This document shows positions 7,966 to 15,276 of a stretch of DNA of 32,087 nucleotides, piece by piece. Positions within the stretch are counted from its first letter, which is position 1; each line of letters opens with the position of its first letter. The translations under genes were made by a program, and so were the position numbers. Source of the DNA: a bacterium (GTDB lineage Bacteria; B130-G9); assembly GCA_021160245.1 (NCBI GenBank), contig JAGHCW010000046.1, forward strand, positions 1 through 32,087, written 5' to 3'. The notes below the pieces were generated by a model, which saw only the letters and a program-made list of their open reading frames with translations, was not told where the DNA came from and made no database searches.

Positions 7966-9675
7966 TTATTGAGCAAAGAGCGAGACATCGATGTCGGGGA
8001 ATAGCGGGTCAGTCGCCTCACATTTCTCAAGAAAGTTGAGATCGCTCTCATCAAGCATCCTGCTGGCTGCATAATTCTCTACCGTCTTGGTGAGGCGATT
8101 GAAGTTCGCGTCGTGTTCCGAGAATCTCTGCTCAGCGTAATCTTTTGCAGACAAAGTGCTTATCAAGAACTGCCAATCGGAGCTCTGAAGCAACAACAGT
8201 TCCCTCGCAAGCTGCCTCATGACGCGCTGCATCGTCGCATCGTCATCGTCGGAATAAGCTTGCGCCAGTTGCTTCATCTTCGCCTCGGCGCGGTAGATGT
8301 GGCGCCACGTCCACTCAGTCTCCTTGTTAAGCCAGATATAGTGAAATCCCCCCTCGCCCCAAGAGCCTTCGGGAAGATCGACGACCGTCTGCGGAGGATG
8401 CTTCCCAAGATACTCGCTGCAAGTTATGAGCGAGACGTCCTGCGTCTTGTGCATGGCCTTCGCTAGATGATACAACCATCTGGTACCCTCAAACCACCAG
8501 TGCCCAAAGAGCTCCGCGTCGAATGGCGCGCAAATAGCGCCAGGAGTCTCGCTTTTTTTGCCGAATTCAGCGAGGTTGGACACAACAAGATCGCGAAAAT
8601 GGTCCGCCTGTTCCTTTAGCCTTCCCTCGATATGGGCAGGATTGTACTGCTCCTTATCACCGAGGTCGCACTTCGCGTCGGTAACTCGCCAGTATCTATG
8701 TCCCCCGGGAAAGTGCTTCTTGTGGAAATCGAGATACTCCGGCGAGCCCGGATAGCCCCACTCACCGCTCCAGACCTGCAACCCGGTCTTCGGGTCCCGC
8801 GTGAAGAACGCCACGCGCGATTCAGCGTCAGCCGACCCCACCCAGTGAGCGTTGTATGGAGATAGCTCTTCCTGCTTCTCTCTCGGCACATACTCCTTCT
8901 CAATCTGCTCCCACAGTCGCTTCAGTCCGTCAAAACGGGCAAGATAAGTCCCCATCGCCTTGCCACCTTGCAGAAGATGCGAATCGACGAAGAAATACTG
9001 TATCCCGTTCTTGCCAACGAAATACTCAACTCCCTTCCGGTCACGAGCCGTCTGCTCCGGGGAATCCGAAAGCGGCGGCTTCCAGCTGTATCCCGGCCTA
9101 TAAGCACACTCCGGGAGCCATATCCCGGACGGCGGCCGCCCGAAGTGCCGTTCATAAGACGCTTTGCCGACGGCTATCTGAGCGTTGACGCTCGTGTCAT
9201 CAGAAAGAAGCGGCAAATAACCATGCGTCGCGCAGCTAGTGATTATCTCGATGTCCCCGGCGTCTTGAAGCGATTTGAACGCGCCCACGATGTCGCTGCC
9301 GTAGGTCTTTTTGAACCGGGTCTTCACGCCTCGGTAGTAATCCCTCCAAAAGCCGGCGAGCATTGTCCTATGTTCATCGCCAACCCGCATAAACTCATCG
9401 GCGTTCAAAACAGCGCTCTCGATCTTTTGGTCCAAATACTTTGGGAACGCCGCTATGAAGGCTGGGTCTGCGAGCTGCTCGCAGAGCACCGGGGTTAGGC
9501 CGATTGTGAACTTTGGAGATATCCCCTCCGAGACGAGCTGGTTACACGTGTCCAGAAGCGGAATATAGGTCTCCGCGCAGCATTCGTTGAGCCAGTCCAG
9601 ACCGTGCGGCCACACGCCGTGCGTAACGACGTACGGAAGGTGAGAGTGCAAGACTATAGATAGATATCCGTTCAT
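7966..9675 (-). CDS. GH57 1,4-alpha-glucan branching enzyme
   Basis: This family makes alpha-1,6 branches in glycogen-like glucans. The protein opens with LSIVLHSHLPYV, the first conserved GH57 block. The nucleophile Glu lies in GIWLPECAYRP (Glu 189 from this start) and the acid/base Asp in PFDAELFGHWWFEG (Asp 386), matching the Glu/Asp pair of the Thermus and Thermococcus GH57 branching enzymes; a DUF1957-like C-terminal region follows. At 569 residues it has family length. ATG 9675 is preferred over the in-frame ATG at 9702 because GAGGAA lies just upstream of it and the extra nine residues are poorly conserved in kind. It is the first gene of an operon with two glycosyltransferases. No glgA, glgC or glgP is in the window. 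Confidence 0.88.
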   Translation of the reverse strand: MNGYLSIVLHSHLPYVVTHGVWPHGLDWLNECCAETYIPLLDTCNQLVSEGISPKFTIGLTPVLCEQLADPAFIAAFPKYLDQKIESAVLNADEFMRVGDEHRTMLAGFWRDYYRGVKTRFKKTYGSDIVGAFKSLQDAGDIEIITSCATHGYLPLLSDDTSVNAQIAVGKASYERHFGRPPSGIWLPECAYRPGYSWKPPLSDSPEQTARDRKGVEYFVGKNGIQYFFVDSHLLQGGKAMGTYLARFDGLKRLWEQIEKEYVPREKQEELSPYNAHWVGSADAESRVAFFTRDPKTGLQVWSGEWGYPGSPEYLDFHKKHFPGGHRYWRVTDAKCDLGDKEQYNPAHIEGRLKEQADHFRDLVVSNLAEFGKKSETPGAICAPFDAELFGHWWFEGTRWLYHLAKAMHKTQDVSLITCSEYLGKHPPQTVVDLPEGSWGEGGFHYIWLNKETEWTWRHIYRAEAKMKQLAQAYSDDDDATMQRVMRQLARELLLLQSSDWQFLISTLSAKDYAEQRFSEHDANFNRLTKTVENYAASRMLDESDLNFLEKCEATDPLFPDIDVSLFAQ

Positions 9676-9947
9676 TATAGATTCCTCATATTTCCGATTC
9701 ATATCATTTTGCGCCTCGACTATAACCGATCTGGATTAAAGGTGAACCTCGAAAAGATGAGGCAACGTATAGGGAAAATCAGCTAGTAACTCACCCCATG
9801 CAATGCTGTTTGCCAAAGTTCAACTCATCTCGCCTCTTCGAGAAGCAATTGCATAGGCGGGCTTTACTTCGCATATCTCGGATTATATTGTTATTCTGCT
9901 TGATTGATCGAACCTGAACTTTTTCTCATTTTTGAGGGATTAGCGCT
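9676..9947. other. Divergent intergenic region between GH57 gene and ATPase gene
   Basis: These 272 bases separate two divergent transcription units and must hold both promoters. I see an AT-rich stretch near 9881-9900 (TTATATTGTTATTCT) that could be a -10 region for the rightward ATPase gene, but no convincing -35. The ATPase SD GAGGGA lies just before its ATG. A short tract near 9856 (GGCGGGCTTTACTTC) resembles the REP-like units of 23169-23275. No gene or structured RNA is evident. Confidence 0.4.
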
Positions 9948-10631
9948 ATGTGTTCTCAGGCGTCCTCAACAGCACTTACTGGATTATCTGTTCGCGATTT
10001 CACGGCCTTCACAAAGCTCGATCTTGAGCTATCACCTGGCGTCAACGTGTTCATCGGCGCTAATGCAACCGGCAAAACACACATCCTAAAGTTGCTTTAC
10101 GCAGCCGCTGACGTAACACGCACACACGACCCCTATACTGATAAACTGGTTAGGGTTTTTCTCCCGTCTAGACGTCAGCTTGGTCGCCTTGTGCATCGTA
10201 AGCAAGGAAGGGGAAAGGCCACCATTGCGGTTGGCAGAAGCGGGCCGCAGTTAAAGGTGTCGTTCTCAACTCTGAAACGCTCCTTACCTGTTGTTTCAGG
10301 TGCGAAAGAGTGGGGTAACACGAAGATGGAATGTGTGTACATCCCTGTCAAGGAGATGCTCTCCAATTCGCCCGGTTTTCTCTCGCTGCATGAGTCGCAT
10401 TCCATACACTTCTCTGAAGTGTACCGGGACCTCATTCTTCGAGCCTCCTATCCTGCGTCCAGGGGCCCCATGGATACGAAACGCAAGGCTCTCCACAATA
10501 AGGAGACAGGAGACATTGAGGCCTGCGCAACGAATAGCTACCTTGAGATAGAGCCCAACGCAATCGGAGACGCCTTTATGGACCTCTACGACCGTGATGT
10601 TGAGAGGGCGCTCGGAGGAAGAAGAAAGTGA
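9948..10631 (+). CDS. AAA-type P-loop ATPase, N-terminal part only
   Basis: A 227-residue protein resembling the first half of AAA_15/AAA_21 (SMC/OLD-like) ATPases: strand LSVRDFTAF, then FIGANATGKTH with the Walker A motif at residues 37-44, and later VYIPVKEMLSNSPGF and HFSEVYRDLILRA, which recur in that family before the signature region. Complete members are about 370-400 residues and carry a Walker B (WDEPEANL-like) and a sensor His; none is present here or in any frame down to 11149. After residue about 185 the similarity stops and an unrelated tail follows, ending ERALGGRRK. SD GAGGGA precedes the ATG. The stop TGA overlaps the GTG of the next gene, so the two are coupled. It is either a decayed ATPase or a short variant that works with the downstream protein. 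Confidence 0.7.
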   Translation: MCSQASSTALTGLSVRDFTAFTKLDLELSPGVNVFIGANATGKTHILKLLYAAADVTRTHDPYTDKLVRVFLPSRRQLGRLVHRKQGRGKATIAVGRSGPQLKVSFSTLKRSLPVVSGAKEWGNTKMECVYIPVKEMLSNSPGFLSLHESHSIHFSEVYRDLILRASYPASRGPMDTKRKALHNKETGDIEACATNSYLEIEPNAIGDAFMDLYDRDVERALGGRRK

Positions 10632-11149
10632 CATTGCGGTTTCAGGAAGGGGAGCTGCATTTCGACTTCCACGGATGTGTCTCGGTCGAGAAGCTTGACA
10701 GGCAAGGCGTGTCAGCACCCCATGGGATGAAATTGGTTGATTTCCTGGTTGAGGAGACGAGGCGGACGCTATTGGTTGAGGTGAAGGACCCGTCGCAGAT
10801 TCCCGTACCCAAAAGCGAGAGGAGCAAGTTCGTTAAAAAGCTACAAGGCAAGGAACTAATCAATCACGAGCTCGTGCCCAAATACAGGGATAGTTATTGC
10901 TTTCTTCATTTGATGGAGCAAGACAGCAAGCCCTTCCTTCTCATCGTTGTTCTGGGAACAGATGCCCTTCCAACGGTGGGTCCAGTAGAGCTGCTTGAGT
11001 GCCGAAGGCGTCTGCTAGCCCGTCTTAGGAAGGAATGCGACCGCCCCTGGAAGTACCAATATGTAGCTGACTGTGTTGTGCTCACGGAGGCGACCTGGCC
11101 CCGGCATTTCCCATCGTATCCACTGCACCGCGGTGACTCCCCGCTCTGA
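10628..11149 (+). CDS. Hypothetical protein with possible PD-(D/E)XK nuclease core
   Basis: A 173-residue protein I do not recognise. Its middle part has the layout of a restriction-like nuclease: VDFLVEE (Asp 38), then a strand LLVEVKD with Glu 51 and Lys 53, giving D-x12-E-x-K; a helix rich in Lys and hydrophobic strands (CFLHLM, FLLIVVLG) follow. The start GTG overlaps the ATPase stop (GTGA), and GGAGGAAG lies 8 bases upstream inside the ATPase gene, so the start is well supported. Pairing of an AAA_15/21-type ATPase with a small nuclease-like protein recalls OLD, Gabija or retron-type defence modules, but no such family is recognised here. A DUF4276-type TOPRIM partner was considered; the E-x-K pattern fits PD-(D/E)XK better. 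Nuclease activity is a hypothesis. Confidence 0.6.
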   Translation: MTLRFQEGELHFDFHGCVSVEKLDRQGVSAPHGMKLVDFLVEETRRTLLVEVKDPSQIPVPKSERSKFVKKLQGKELINHELVPKYRDSYCFLHLMEQDSKPFLLIVVLGTDALPTVGPVELLECRRRLLARLRKECDRPWKYQYVADCVVLTEATWPRHFPSYPLHRGDSPL

Positions 11150-11234
11150 GCTCCCGCCCTGGACGGCCGTGCTCCCCAATTCAATCCTCATTCAACCCTT
11201 GGGCCAAAGTTCGCGCCCGGATAATTGCTGCATG

Positions 11235-11263
11235 TTGACTCCAAAAGAGTGGTTCGTTATCTT
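11235..11263 (+). promoter_or_regulatory. Sigma-70-like promoter for the cofactor operon
   Basis: TTGACT (11235-11240) and TATCTT (11258-11263) are separated by 17 bases, close to the housekeeping consensus. This lies between the nuclease-like gene and the flavodoxin gene, placing transcription start near 11270, about 55 bases upstream of the preferred TTG start at 11328. Identified by eye only. Confidence 0.45.
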
Positions 11264-11327
11264 GATGATCAGGATAGAAAGGGATTGAGTTGCTTGTATC
11301 ATGAAATCCCATAGGGAGGGCTTTCGT

Positions 11328-11816
11328 TTGGTCAAGGTGCTTGTGATCTACTCCAGCAAGGGAGGTAGCACTAAGCGGCTTGCAGAGTGCATAGCGCAGG
11401 GTGTGAAGGAGATTCCCGAGGCGGAGGTTGATTTGATGCCCGTGACCGCGGCCAAATGCGGCGATCTTGGGAATTATGATGGCATTATAGCCGGTTCCCC
11501 GGCCTATTTTGGGTCGATGGCTGCCGATCTCAAGGCTCTGTTTGATGAGAGCATTCAGATTCGCGGGCAGCTCGCCGACAAAGTCGGCGCTGCCTATGCA
11601 ACGAGTGCGCATTCATCAGGCGGCAAGGAGACGACGATAATGTCCATCTTACAGGCGATGCTCATTCATCAGATGATCATTGTGGGAGACCCTCTTGAGG
11701 GCGGTGGGCACTACGGAGTCGCTGTATTGGGAACGGATGTGGATAGAGAGCGTGTTGAGGCGAGGGCTTTCGGCCGGCGCGTGGCAGAGGTTGCCAGAAA
11801 GATCAAGCAGGGATGA
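11328..11816 (+). CDS. Flavodoxin/WrbA-like flavoprotein
   Basis: A flavodoxin-fold protein of about 162 residues. The first strand and FMN-phosphate loop are VLVIYSSKGGSTKRLA; AGSPAYFGSM and the following helix match the isoalloxazine-side loop of WrbA-like NAD(P)H:quinone oxidoreductases and related FMN proteins. The start is uncertain: an ATG at 11301 has no SD, whereas TTG at 11328 has GGGAGGG ending 7 bases upstream and begins directly before the first beta strand, so TTG is preferred. The stop overlaps the folK start (ATGA). As first gene of the cofactor operon it may supply electrons to a biosynthetic step, but no partner is identifiable. Confidence 0.75.
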   Translation: MVKVLVIYSSKGGSTKRLAECIAQGVKEIPEAEVDLMPVTAAKCGDLGNYDGIIAGSPAYFGSMAADLKALFDESIQIRGQLADKVGAAYATSAHSSGGKETTIMSILQAMLIHQMIIVGDPLEGGGHYGVAVLGTDVDRERVEARAFGRRVAEVARKIKQG

Positions 11817-12346
11817 GCATGTCCTCGAGCAACAACGTGATTGCCTACATTGGCTTAGGGTCCAATCTCGGTAACAGGATCGCCAACATCAGGCATGCCC
11901 TCGACGAAGTTCGCGATTGCCCCGGCGTCTCTGTAACTGCAGTCTCATCGTTCTGTGAATCGGAGCCGGTCGATTTTGTGGACCAACCCGATTTCGTGAA
12001 CGCAGTTGCCGAACTGCGGGCAGATATATCTGCGCGGGAGCTGCTTCGGACCTTGCTCAAAATTGAGAATAAGATGGGCAGAGATAGGCCGATGCGATTT
12101 GGACCTAGGGTAATCGACCTTGACATTTTGCTCTATAATAGTTGTATAATAAATGAGTCCGGACTCGTGGTCCCTCACCCCCGAATGCACGAGAGGTCGT
12201 TCGTCTTGCTTCCGCTTGAGGAGATCGCGCCTCATGCAGAACATCCGGTGCTGGGCGTAATGATAAGCGAGCTTGCGGACAATCTAGCAAATGCAGAAGG
12301 GCGCCATCGACCGGCGCAGCTTCAAGAGAGGTCACCTGTTTTATGA
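11813..12346 (+). CDS. folK: 2-amino-4-hydroxy-6-hydroxymethyldihydropteridine pyrophosphokinase
   Basis: FolK transfers pyrophosphate from ATP to the pterin precursor, the step before dihydropteroate synthase in folate synthesis. Visible family motifs are AYIGLGSNLGNR, the substrate segment around EPVDFVDQPDFVNAV, the signature GPRVIDLDILLY and VVPHPRMHERSFVL. The 177-residue length includes a divergent tail of about 20 residues. The ATG overlaps the flavodoxin TGA, and the folK TGA in turn overlaps the ATG of the kinase gene, so three genes are translationally chained. No other folate gene (folP, folB, folE) is in the window. Confidence 0.93.
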   Translation: MSMSSSNNVIAYIGLGSNLGNRIANIRHALDEVRDCPGVSVTAVSSFCESEPVDFVDQPDFVNAVAELRADISARELLRTLLKIENKMGRDRPMRFGPRVIDLDILLYNSCIINESGLVVPHPRMHERSFVLLPLEEIAPHAEHPVLGVMISELADNLANAEGRHRPAQLQERSPVL

Positions 12347-12990
12347 CAGATGCCAAGTACATAGCAATTGAGGGGCCAATCGGCGTTGGGACAACCAGTC
12401 TCGCCGAATTGCTGGCGAGTCGATATGGCGGCCGGAAGATGCTCGAGCAACCGGGCGACAACCCGTTCCTCTCCGATTTTTACAAAGACAGGGAACGCAA
12501 TGCTTTCCAGACGCAGCTCTTCTTTCTTTTTAATCGGTATCAGCAGATGTTGGAGCAGACTCAGCTGGACCTCTTCCAGAACACCACGTTCAGCGATTAC
12601 ATATTTGCAAAAGACAGGATATTCGCCAGTTTGAACCTGGACGAAAATGAACTGTCTCTTCACAACAAGATATATAATTTTTTGGAATCTCGCCTGATGA
12701 ACCCCCATTTAGTGATCTTCATCCAAGCCTCGACAGACGTTCTGCTGTCACGGATAAGGATGCGGGGACTTGAGTATGAAAAACAGATCACTGAAGAATA
12801 TATCGATAAGGTCAATCAGGCCTATAACTGTTTCTTCTTCCACTACTCTGAGACACCTCTTCTGATCGTCAATACCTCCGAGATCGATTTCGTCAACGAA
12901 CCGGACGACCTCGAAGGTCTCGTGAGGCAAATAGATCGGATGCAGGAGGGCACAAGATACTACAGACCGCTTGGATCCAGGCACAAATAG
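12343..12990 (+). CDS. Deoxynucleoside kinase family protein with altered P-loop
   Basis: Members phosphorylate deoxyadenosine, deoxyguanosine or deoxycytidine for dNTP salvage. The 215-residue protein has the family layout: P-loop region IEGPIGVGTTSL (residues 9-20), the substrate-helix region EQPGDNPFLSDFY, the FQTQLFFLFNRYQQ helix, SDYIFAKDRIFA in place of the usual D-R-S segment, and an Arg-rich LID (LLSRIRMRGLEYE). The residue expected to be the Walker A Lys is Thr 17 (codon ACA where AAA or AAG is expected), so ATP use may be impaired unless this is a sequencing error. The start ATG overlaps the folK stop. From memory, kinases of this type sit next to folK and pan genes in several bacterial groups. 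Confidence 0.82.
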   Translation: MTDAKYIAIEGPIGVGTTSLAELLASRYGGRKMLEQPGDNPFLSDFYKDRERNAFQTQLFFLFNRYQQMLEQTQLDLFQNTTFSDYIFAKDRIFASLNLDENELSLHNKIYNFLESRLMNPHLVIFIQASTDVLLSRIRMRGLEYEKQITEEYIDKVNQAYNCFFFHYSETPLLIVNTSEIDFVNEPDDLEGLVRQIDRMQEGTRYYRPLGSRHK

Positions 12991-12992
12991 GA

Positions 12993-13063
12993 CCGAGACG
13001 GCTTGCGAGACATTCTCCTTTGCTTCAGGTTCCGGATGAGTTCTCAGTCTCGGCCCCGTTTTT
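12993..13063 (+). terminator. Possible terminator or attenuator ahead of panB
   Basis: CCGAGAC (12993-12999) can pair with GTCTCGG (13047-13053), followed after CCCCG by five T residues (13059-13063). The 47-base loop contains smaller complementary pieces (GAGA, TCTC), so alternative folds are possible. It lies in the only gap over 100 bases in this operon, between the kinase gene and panB, and could end or attenuate upstream transcription. Structure judged by eye. Confidence 0.35.
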
Positions 13064-13098
13064 GCCGGTAATTACCCATATCTGGCGAAGGGGATAAC

Positions 13099-13968
13099 AT
13101 GCAGAAGAGCAGAATGACAATCCCGATGCTTCATCAGAAGAAGCAGGCGGGTGAGAAAATTGCGATGGTCACAGCCTATGACTACCCCACGGCGCGGTTA
13201 GCCGAGGCAGCTGGGGCAGATATCGTCCTGGTCGGGGATTCCGCTGCCAACGTGGTCCTGGGATACGAGACGACAATCCCGGTAACGCTCGAGGAGATGC
13301 TTCACCACACAAGAACTGTCAGTAGAGGTATTGAGCACGCACTGCTCGTCGCGGATATGCCATTTATGAGCTTTCATATATCACGCGAGGAGACGATCAG
13401 AAACGCCGGGCGATTCATGAAGGAGACCGGCGCGACCGCAGTAAAGATCGAGGGCGCAGGCGCGCGGTGCGGTATGGTTGAGGCGCTGAAAGAGGCCGAG
13501 ATACCGGTAATGGGGCACATCGGTCTGACGCCTCAGTCGATTTATCGATTCGGGGAGTTTCGAGTGCAGGGGACCATGGCCGACCAGGCGGCGGACTTGC
13601 TTGACGCGGCCCTGGCGCTTGAGCAGGCCGGAGCTTTCGCAATAGTCCTGGAGCTCGTCCCCACGGAGCTCGCCTCAACAATCACAAGCCGTTTAAGCGT
13701 GCCAACGATAGGAATCGGCGCCGGCCCGGATTGCGACGGCCAGGTCCTAGTGTTTCACGATCTCTGTGGCTTAAACGAACCTGGGACAAAGAGGCCCAAG
13801 CACGTGAGGGAATACGTTGATGGCTGGAATCTTTTGCTTGGCGCCGTTCGCTCATACGTTGATGACGTTCGAGCTGGGAGTTTCCCGGATGACGCCCATT
13901 CGTTTCATTTCAAATCCAAGCAGCTTGATGAGTTTCATCGCCGTGTGAATCCCGTGTCGGAGGAATAG
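13099..13968 (+). CDS. panB: 3-methyl-2-oxobutanoate hydroxymethyltransferase
   Basis: PanB adds a hydroxymethyl group from methylene-tetrahydrofolate to ketoisovalerate, giving ketopantoate, the first step of pantothenate synthesis. Recognised by MVTAYDYPTARLAE, the metal-binding VLVGDSAANVVLGY and VADMPFMSF, GHIGLTPQS, and Glu 185 in VLELVP, the catalytic Glu of the family. The 289 residues exceed the usual 263-280 because of a C-terminal extension. The gene starts 108 bases after the kinase gene, and its last codons (GAG GAA TAG) form the SD of panC. Confidence 0.96.
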   Translation: MQKSRMTIPMLHQKKQAGEKIAMVTAYDYPTARLAEAAGADIVLVGDSAANVVLGYETTIPVTLEEMLHHTRTVSRGIEHALLVADMPFMSFHISREETIRNAGRFMKETGATAVKIEGAGARCGMVEALKEAEIPVMGHIGLTPQSIYRFGEFRVQGTMADQAADLLDAALALEQAGAFAIVLELVPTELASTITSRLSVPTIGIGAGPDCDGQVLVFHDLCGLNEPGTKRPKHVREYVDGWNLLLGAVRSYVDDVRAGSFPDDAHSFHFKSKQLDEFHRRVNPVSEE

Positions 13969-13971
13969 TTA

Positions 13972-14838
13972 ATGGACCATTCAAGTAACATCACTGAGGT
14001 TCGGAGGCAGGTTGATGAGGCGCGCGCAGATGGCCTTAATATCGGCTTCGTTCCGACGATGGGCGCATTTCACAGGGGACATACAAGTCTGATCGAGGCG
14101 TCGGCCAGAATCTGCGGATGGACGGTTGTGAGCATCTTCGTTAACCCAACGCAATTCGCCCCCAACGAGGACCTGGATAGCTATCCCAGAACGCTTAAGT
14201 CCGATCTTGCCAAAGCTCAAGCGTCAGGAGCTGACCTAGTATTTGCGCCGTCGGCCGAGCAGATGTACCCATCGGGATTCAAGACTTATGTGGAAGTGGA
14301 AGAGCTTGGCCACGTGCTTTGCGGCAAATCTCGCCCTGGACATTTTAGAGGCGTTGTTACAGTCGTTGCGAAGCTGCTGAACATCATTCGCCCCGATGCG
14401 CTATTTTTGGGTCGCAAGGACGCTCAGCAGGCGATCATCATCGCGCGAATGGTCGAGGACCTTGATTTCACAGTCGAGGTCAAGATGCGGCCCACTGTTC
14501 GGGAGGCGGATGGACTGGCGATGTCCTCACGCAATCAATATCTATCGGTAGCGCATCGGACTATTGCGCCTCGTTTATTTGAGGCGCTTTCAGTCTCTGG
14601 GAGGTTATTTGATCACGGAGAGAGAAATGCGGCCAAGCTCGTGGATGCGGCAGCTAGCATTTTGCGAGCCGAGAGTGAAATCGATGTTGAGTATATAGAG
14701 ATCAGGAAGGCCCGGGGGCTTGAGCCTGCAGAGAGTATCAACGAGTCGTCGCTGCTTTTCGTCGCAGCCAAGCTGGGCGAAACGAGGCTGATTGACAATA
14801 TAATTTTGGACCCCGAGATGGGGTCATTTGAGGCCTGA
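13972..14838 (+). CDS. panC: Pantothenate synthetase
   Basis: PanC condenses pantoate with beta-alanine using ATP. The N-terminal Rossmann domain has VPTMGAFHRGH, with the nucleotide-binding HRGH at residues 34-37, SIFVNPTQFAPNEDL, FLGRKDAQQ and the KMSKS-like AMSSRNQYLS. At 288 residues it has family length. GGAGG lies 8 bases before the ATG inside the end of panB; only 3 bases separate the genes. With panB and panD it covers the pathway except PanE/IlvC ketopantoate reduction, which is not encoded here. Confidence 0.97.
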   Translation: MDHSSNITEVRRQVDEARADGLNIGFVPTMGAFHRGHTSLIEASARICGWTVVSIFVNPTQFAPNEDLDSYPRTLKSDLAKAQASGADLVFAPSAEQMYPSGFKTYVEVEELGHVLCGKSRPGHFRGVVTVVAKLLNIIRPDALFLGRKDAQQAIIIARMVEDLDFTVEVKMRPTVREADGLAMSSRNQYLSVAHRTIAPRLFEALSVSGRLFDHGERNAAKLVDAAASILRAESEIDVEYIEIRKARGLEPAESINESSLLFVAAKLGETRLIDNIILDPEMGSFEA

Positions 14839-14879
14839 CTTATTCGGAAGAACATACTATTCTTTTGTGAGGTGAGATA

Positions 14880-15233
14880 ATGTTTAGGATGGTCTTAGGA
14901 GCGAAGCTACATAGAGCGACGATAACCGGGTGCGATATCGACTACGAGGGGAGTATCGAGGTTGATAAGGACCTTCTCGAGCGGGTTGATATGGCTCCGG
15001 GTGAGAAGGTGGAGGTTTACAACATCACTAACGGGGCCAGATTCTCGACCTATCTAATTCCGGGCGCCGCGGGCTCGGGCGAAGTAGGCGTGAATGGCGC
15101 GGCCGCGAGGCTGTGCCAATTGAACGACAAGGTGATTATCGCAACATATAGGCTTGTGGACGAAACTGAGGTCCGCACCTTCAAGCCCCGGATAGCAAGG
15201 CTTGACGATATGAACCGAGTCGTGGAAGCATAG
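14880..15233 (+). CDS. panD: Aspartate 1-decarboxylase
   Basis: PanD makes beta-alanine from aspartate and is synthesised as an inactive proenzyme. The self-cleavage site is plain: Gly 24-Ser 25 in DYEGSIEVD, with Ser 25 becoming the pyruvoyl group. Other family marks are the active-site Lys 9 in LGAKLHRA, VYNITNGARF and the region around NGAAARLCQLNDKVII. The 117-residue length is normal. SD GAGGTG stands 6 bases upstream of the ATG. It follows panC by 41 bases in the same operon. Confidence 0.97.
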   Translation: MFRMVLGAKLHRATITGCDIDYEGSIEVDKDLLERVDMAPGEKVEVYNITNGARFSTYLIPGAAGSGEVGVNGAAARLCQLNDKVIIATYRLVDETEVRTFKPRIARLDDMNRVVEA

Positions 15234-15276
15234 GGGCATAAGTACCTGTGCATATCCTCCATTAGGATATATCGAT

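Noticed and set aside
9948-11149. One ATPase gene split by a frameshift
   Set aside because: The second frame has its own SD and start and lacks Walker B or any ATPase motif; it is a different protein.
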